Below, piece after piece: positions 58,718 to 64,000 of a stretch of DNA of 64,000 bases. Source of the DNA: Termitomyces sp. T153 (Eukaryota > Basidiomycota > Agaricomycetes > Agaricales > Lyophyllaceae). Every line of letters begins with the position of its first letter. Positions within the stretch are counted from its first letter, which is position 1. The position numbers and the translations under genes are program-made. Under the pieces are notes generated by a model, which saw only the letters and a list, made by a program, of their open reading frames with translations, searched no databases and was not told the origin of the DNA. The stretch is from the NCBI GenBank assembly GCA_018296165.2, contig JACKQL020000008.1, forward strand, positions 558,001 through 622,000, given 5' to 3'.

Positions 58718-58860
58718 GCTAACAGAACCACTTTTTACAATGGATGTCATATAGCAATGGAAAGCTGAGACAACAGAAAGAGTTCTATAGTGGCATACAC
58801 CAGCTAACAGAACCACTTTTTGCAATGGATGTGATATAGCAATGGAAGGTGGACAGCAGA
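58718..58860 (+). repeat. direct repeat, period 85 bp
   Basis: GCTAACAGAACCACTTTTT and the following CAATGGATGT..ATATAGCAATGGAA block occur at 58718 and again at 58803 with few changes. No gene is associated. Confidence 0.75.
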
Positions 58861-59129
58861 CATCTGCTATACCATTAACAACAATACAATGTATGACTCC
58901 CACAAACCAAGAGGGCAGTCAAAGATGTCCACTCAGAGTGTTTATAACAACACATTGTAACATTGCAATGGCATGGTTGCAGACATAACATTGTTAACTT
59001 CTGCTACAATGCAGAGGACTCTGCTGGACATGTAGCATACAATACAAAACATGTTCTGCTACAATGTCTAACACATGCATTTGTAGTGCACTACCCTGTG
59101 CTGTTACAAACTCCACACATAAGTTACAA

Positions 59130-59500
59130 TCCTCCAACATTCATAATTAACTCTAGACCTCACTCTATACTCAGCTCCAGAACCCATCAGCATTAATTGA
59201 TTTCCCATCAATCTCCAGTCCCACTCCCATCACTTGTGTAGCCTCCACTTGCCCCACAATCTGTATATTCACCTTTGGACTTGTGCTTGATACACCTCCA
59301 AATCCAACCCTTATCATACCTGGTCTCAGACTTCCTTGGACCACCCTGGACTTGCTTGAACTGCCTCTCTTGGCTTATCCTTGCAAGTATCTGAAGTCTG
59401 AACCACCCCAGAGTGCTAGGTTATAAGTGCAGGACATCATGTCTGCCTAGTAAGGACTTGTCCAGTTAAGCTGAGCCCCTGTGGTTAGCAGAATTTGACA
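59130..59500 (+). repeat. LTR4, 3' part of a Gypsy-family LTR
   Basis: The segment is homologous to the last about 370 bp of LTR2 and LTR1, with shared AAGGACT.. CCAGTTAAGCTGAGC..CCTGTGG and ends GAATTTGACA. The 5' LTR portion is absent or too diverged to see. No primer-binding site follows. Confidence 0.75.
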
Positions 59501-59950
59501 GTAATGTGGAAAGGACTTGTTCTTGAGCTCTGAAACCTAATGTTAATTTCTAATAGATGCATTTATAGGAAATCACATTGCAGAGAATATTACTATTAGC
59601 AATAACAAGCCTTTACATGTGGTATTAGGTATGCAGTCATTATATTTGATAGAATCTTAACACACTGCTTTTTGGGTGCAAAGTTGACATTCAATCACTT
59701 TCCCTGCTTGGATTTCTCTATGCTCTTGCTTTGATTGATAGAATGAACCTTGGGGTTGCCTAAATTGCTTAAATGGATCATGACCTAGTCAGTAGTTCTC
59801 TGCAGCTGACTGAGCACAACACATATTCACTTCTGTCAGAAACTATTCATTGGATCACAATACAGTATTGTCTCTTCAATCTATTCTGTGCCATATATCA
59901 TCTCACAAGTGGCCCTGCTTGCATCTCTCTTTCCATCTCTAATCTAATTT
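59501..59950. other. no feature recognised
   Basis: About 450 bp of AT-rich, CpG-poor DNA between LTR4 and the Copia LTR. No frame or repeat could be assigned. Confidence 0.4.
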
Positions 59951-59959
59951 GCTATTGTA

Positions 59960-60319
59960 GAGTAAAATATTATGGTAAGACCTCAGTCACTCCACAAGAA
60001 GTCATGACAACTGTATTGACCTATAGAGTAAAATATTACAGTAAGACTACAGGCAGTTATAAGTAAAGTTATCTGATTGTAGTAAGTATAACCAGCTCAT
60101 CCTCAGTCACTCCACAAGAAGTTATGATGACTGAGGGTGGCAGTTGTGTGTATCCAATCTTTTATATGAGTAAAATAAGGTTGAGTAAAGAATAGCAAAC
60201 ATATGAGTGCAAAAACATGAGGCTAGCAAGTGGCGGTGCCTGTAATGAGTGAGTGAAATCAAAAAAGGAAATAATTAGACTTTTAAGCTTTGACATGATC
60301 CTGTGTGTCTCCCTCAACA
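59960..60319 (-). repeat. 3' LTR of the Copia element
   Basis: On the minus strand it starts TGTTGAGGGAGACACACAGG right after the tract CTGGGGGAGTG and contains CATATAAAAG as a TATA box. An internal duplication (CTTCTTGTGGAGTGACTGAGG plus an AATATTTTACTCTA block) lies at the far end. The far boundary near 59960 is approximate. Confidence 0.6.
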
Positions 60320-60463
60320 CTCCCCCAGATGTGAGGATCCTGTAGAAGGGTTCACTCCAAGCTTGGCAATTAGGTACTCATGTTGAGCATGAAGTAGTGG
60401 TTTTGTGAAAATGTTGGCAAGGTTCTTGGTTGATGCAATGGGCTGTATTTCAATATCTCTTTC

Positions 60464-60736
60464 CTATATGCATTCACAGATATAATAATGATGTGTGTCA
60501 ATGCATTTTGCCCATGCATGTTCCTTCATCAATTTGTCTAAGGCAATGGAAGAGCAATTGTTGGCATTTAGCATGATGGGGAGGGACTGTGGTAAGTCAA
60601 CTTTGGCTAGGAAATTGTGGATCCAGAGCCCCTGCTGGGTGCTGCAAGTCAGGGCCATGTACTCTGCTTTGGTGGGGGACAGTGCAATGGTATTTTGACA
60701 TTTGGAACTCCACAAAACTGCTCCCCCAACCATCAT
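60464..60736 (-). pseudogene. Copia RNase H domain
   Basis: The minus frame reads GGAVLWSSKCQNTIALSPTK, AEYMALTCSTQQGLWIHNFL and KCIDTHHYYICECI, the typical Copia C-terminal RNase H (with Asn where AND is usual). It then breaks before the FTKPL tail. Confidence 0.88.
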
Positions 60737-61025
60737 AAAAATATAGCCTCTTATTGACTGGCATGTATCAAGATCTTCTCTGAAGCCAGCATTGACATAG
60801 CCAATTGGTTTGAGAGAGACCCCCAGCTGTGGTGTGTATGTGATGCAATAGTCAAGGGTTCCTTTAATATATCCGAGTATGTGTATAAGTGCATTTCAGT
60901 GTGCTAGTCCCAGATTTGTCTGAAAACAGGCTAGTATTCCTACTGTGAAGGATAAATCAGGATGAGTTGCAACTTGGGCTTACATCAGCAAGCCAAGGAG
61001 CTTTTGGTATGGTTTGTCAGCCATG

Positions 61026-61097
61026 AAGACCCTGTTGGTGTCCATTTGAAGACCCTGTTGGTGTCCATTTGAAGACCCTGTTGGTGTCTATTTGGGG
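61026..61097. repeat. three tandem copies of a 23-bp unit in the Copia RT region
   Basis: AAGACCCTGTTGGTGTCCAT plus TTG is present three times head to tail. Because 23 is not a multiple of three, the expansion shifts the frame of the reverse transcriptase. Confidence 0.85.
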
Positions 61098-61659
61098 GCC
61101 CATCTTCTTGATGAGTCTAATACTGGCAGGTAGGGGTGTGGAGTGAGAGTTGCAATTGTTCATGCTGAAATGTTCTAGGACATGTTTCAGGTACAATTGC
61201 TAGGGAAGGGAAATAGCACCAGTGTATGGGTCATGTTCTACTGCTATACCCATGATGAACAACAGTTTGCCTAAATCTTTTACCTCATATGCCTCTCTCA
61301 GCTCTTATTTTGCTCTCTCTGCACCTTTGATGGTCATGAATAGTCCAAAAGTGTTGTCATTAAAAGTGTTTGTAATAGTGTATTTGCTGTCTCTCTTCCT
61401 CAAATGCATGCGGCTATCAGTGCAAGAGACTCAGTATCCCAGATCTTAGTATGCAGTGTCCAAAGTGTACTACCAATCCTGACTTCCTTGCATCATACCA
61501 TAGAGGGTCTTCAAAAGGAGGCATACCATGCCCTCTCCACCTTTGAAGCCCAGGGAAAGCTGTATGAAGACTGTGTGCTCTGGAACACTATTAAGGTAAG
61601 CCAAAACAAAATCAACCTGCCATATCTTCATCTCCAGCTGCACTGCAATTGCTGTAGAG

Positions 61660-62489
61660 ATTCAAAGGGATTCCAAACAGACCACCACTGCATATGTCTT
61701 ATCAAAGTCCTCCCCCACAACCTGAGAATATCCCTTCACAACCAGCCTAGCCTTCCATTGAACAATATTTCCCTCCATATCACACTTGTTGGCATACACC
61801 CACCTACACCTGATCACCTTCTTTTCCTCAGGCACTTCCTCCCTCAGCATGAGTTTAAACACCCCTTTCTTCTCCAACATCTTCAACTCCTGCTCCATAG
61901 CTGGTACCCACAGGTCTGGTTGTCTCATTGCTTTGCCATAGTGTTCAGGTACATTGTCATTGTTGTATATCATCCCCAATTCTGCCAACATGGCCAGAAA
62001 AGCAAATGCATTGGTGGCTAGGTAAGAACTTGGTGGTATGTCAGCCCCAGATATACACTGTTGTTGTGCCACCAAGCATTTGGAGTGATGGGATTGTGGA
62101 GGTAAGGATTGCATCACAGATACTGTCACAGTGCTTAAATTTGCACCAGGCACTGATGTGTTGGTAAGCATGGAGGGATTGGTCTTGGGTACAGGATCAT
62201 GAAGTGGACCATTGGTGGTGCAAATGTGAGGGGCAACTAGTGGTAAGATGCCTGGTGCTGATGGGTTCAGCACAGGAGGTATGTCAGTGGCCGGATCATC
62301 ATCACCATCACTAATGACCATGAGAGACCTATGCTCAGTGCCCTTCTTAAAAATCATGTCTCTTAATGTCACAATCAAACATGCACTCTGGTCATATAGG
62401 TGATACCCATTATTGCAGTACTCCATCAGTATGTATTTTACTGACCTCAGGTCGAGTTTGGACTTAACCAGCTCCTCAGGTACCTTCAC
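61660..62489 (-). pseudogene. Copia linker and RT N-terminal part
   Basis: The minus frame reads MEQELKMLEKKGVFKLMLRE, CRWVYANKCDMEGNIVQWKA and RLVVKGYSQVVGEDFDKTYA, the standard Copia RT entry. It is preceded by a Pro/Ser-rich linker. The rest of RT (61.66-60.75 kb) is only in fragments. Confidence 0.85.
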
Positions 62490-62606
62490 AAATCCAACAC
62501 AGCCAAAAAGGCATAGGAATTCAATGCTCTGGCATTTGCTTGTCTAGCCCTATTTAGGCATAAGACCTGGGTAGCGTGAGGATGGGATGAGATTTCATGT
62601 GGTGAT

Positions 62607-63296
62607 CTACATTGCCACAGCCTCAGCCCAGAGACTCTTGAGAAGGCCACTCTCAGTGAGGAGGCAACAAACCCCCTTAATAACTGTGCATATGCATTGT
62701 TTGGCAAGGCCATTCTGGCAGTGGGCATAGGGAATTGTGATGTTCATATAAATCCCATTTGCCACACAGTATGTTATCCAGTCACCATTGATCCATTCCC
62801 AACTAGCATCAATTCTAACTATTTGCAGCTTTTTACCTGTCTGGCACTCAGACTCAACATGGTAGTTTTTGAATGCTGTTAAGGTAGTCTCAGCATCCTT
62901 TCTCAACAGAAAGTAGCCTGCCAGCCATGAAGTACCTCCATCCACTGCCAAAATCATGTACAAGGCCCCTCCAAGGGATGCAACTGAGGCTGGACCCCAT
63001 AGGTCAATATGCATGCACTGGTTTGGTTTGGTCTTGATCTTTACATTGGCATTATATGGGCAGGCTGCATGCTTCCCATATACACAGTTCTCACACATGC
63101 CCTTTGCCTCTCTATCCCCTTTTACAAGCAGACTGTCAATCAGGTCTTTGCTAGAGAGGGTGCATATACTCTTGATGCTCACATGGCCAAAACAATGGTG
63201 CCACAAGTCTATGTCTGCAGGCTTGCACAGGGATGAGGCCACCATGGCCTGGGTAGTAGGTCCCACACCAGTGTTGAGTGCTGCTAGGAGGTACAT
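62607..63296 (-). pseudogene. Copia GAG-pre-integrase and integrase
   Basis: A 229-codon minus frame has the zinc-binding region (DLWHHCFGHVSIKSI and CENCVYGKHAA), the first Asp (MHIDLWGPASVASLGG) and LAVDGGTSWLAGYFLLRKDA, RIDASWEWING (second Asp) and CQNGLAKQCIC. The last should be QNG.AE; the Glu is Lys (codon 62700-62702). The frame is otherwise well kept. Confidence 0.9.
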
Positions 63297-63511
63297 ACCC
63301 CTATTGTGGTAGCCAACCAGAATGTCCCTGCCAGCTGAGTTACAAAAGATGGCCTTTCCGCCTATAAAGATGATGGAGAAGCTTGCCTAGTTAAATTTAC
63401 CAATGGACACCAGATTTGCTGTGAGGTCTGGTGTGTGCAAAGCCTTTTTGAAGACAAGCTCTGCTGTGCCAAATAAGGTTGTGACTGTCTTTTTCATAGT
63501 GCCATGACCAA

Positions 63512-63931
63512 CTATGTAAAAAACACCCCCAACAGGAGCTGACTGACCCTCTTGTAGGGCACTGAGCTCCTAATACTCTGCAAAGGATTCTCAGTCAATG
63601 AAACAGTGATCACTAGTGCCTGAGTCAGCATAAGTTGGGATTGAGCTGCCAGTCTGGATAGTATAGAGCCATGATGCAGTGACAGGTTCATCACCACCTC
63701 AATTCTGGCTATCAGGGCACAAGAGACATGAGTAGCATACATGTTCACCATTTTAACCATAGGTGTGGTGCCAGGGGCAGTCAAAGCAGTGTTCTTTGCT
63801 GCCTGGAGTGCTGCTAGAGCACTTTTGCAGTTACAGAAACTCTGTGAGAACTGCCCCTCTTTACCTCCACCTAGCAAGTAATAGTTCTTGGTTGTGTGGC
63901 CTATGCATTTGCAATTGGGGTTCAGACACAC
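63512..63931 (-). pseudogene. Copia Gag zinc-knuckle end and protease start
   Basis: The minus strand has CLNPNCKCIGHTTKNYYLLG and GGGKEGQ, a CCHC knuckle whose last Cys is lost. In another frame it has PTYADSGTSDHCFI, the Copia protease DSG motif. Frames are shifted relative to each other. Confidence 0.8.
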
Positions 63932-64000
63932 AAGTTTAGGTTTAGGAAATGTGGCAACAGCCTAAAGAGTGGTTGCAGTGACTCCTGCCTCCTGTTTCTC

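Larger units (their letters stand above)
60320..64000 (-). mobile_element. Ty1/Copia retrotransposon (5' end beyond window)
   Basis: Minus-strand order from the right edge: zinc-knuckle remnant and protease (63.93-63.5 kb), GAG-pre-integrase and integrase (63.3-62.6), RT (62.0-61.1) and RNase H (60.75-60.35), ending in a polypurine tract and LTR. This is the Copia order, with integrase before RT. The end of Pol reads ANIFTKPLLHAQHEYLIAKLG. Many stops and shifts, CpG depletion and an integrase Glu-to-Lys change show that it is dead. Confidence 0.93.

Overview
This is a nuclear window from a filamentous basidiomycete, most likely an Agaricomycete with a transposon-rich genome. The evidence is many 42-117 bp GT-AG introns, KDZ and pogo-type transposases, fungal chromodomain Ty3/Gypsy and Ty1/Copia elements, and host genes typical of mushrooms. 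No species can be assigned from the sequence alone.

The layout is bimodal. A central, CpG-containing island (about 20.8-38.7 kb) carries the host genes. In order they are an SDE3/MOV10-like SF1 RNA helicase with N-terminal zinc fingers (+), an intron-containing tRNA-Met(CAT) (+), a five-exon integral membrane protein (+), a zinc alcohol dehydrogenase (-), a 14-exon histidine acid phosphatase (-) and an ORT1/ARG11-like mitochondrial carrier (+). All five spliced coding models assembled here close in frame with lengths divisible by three. The island is interrupted by a pogo/CENP-B-like transposase relic (about 29.6-32.0 kb), a degraded stretch (34.7-35.5 kb) and the RNase H tail of a non-LTR retroelement (about 35.7-36.8 kb).

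Outside the island almost everything is mobile-element DNA. It is strongly CpG-depleted and rich in TpG/CpA, with stops and catalytic changes that look like C-to-T decay. From 1 to 17.8 kb a chromodomain Gypsy element is followed by a tandem chain of LTRs and two copies of a C-rich internal domain without pol. This chain preserves a Tf1-like self-priming signature. From 17.9 to 20.2 kb two related LTRs lie in inverted orientation around one internal segment. From 41.5 to 45.9 kb there is a second, minus-strand Gypsy element. From 60.3 kb to the window end there is a minus-strand Copia element.

The most unusual part is 47.0-58.4 kb. A decayed KDZ (Kyakuja-Dileera-Zisupton) transposase with a CxC2 cysteine cluster lies with unidentified ORFs between two arrays of tandem tRNA-like (Pol III A/B box) units. 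The left array reads on the plus strand and the right array on the minus strand. A clean solo LTR with a 5-bp target duplication is inserted inside this block.

The host genes do not form an evident pathway. The helicase belongs to a family that acts in RNA silencing of transposons elsewhere, but a role against these repeats is only inference.
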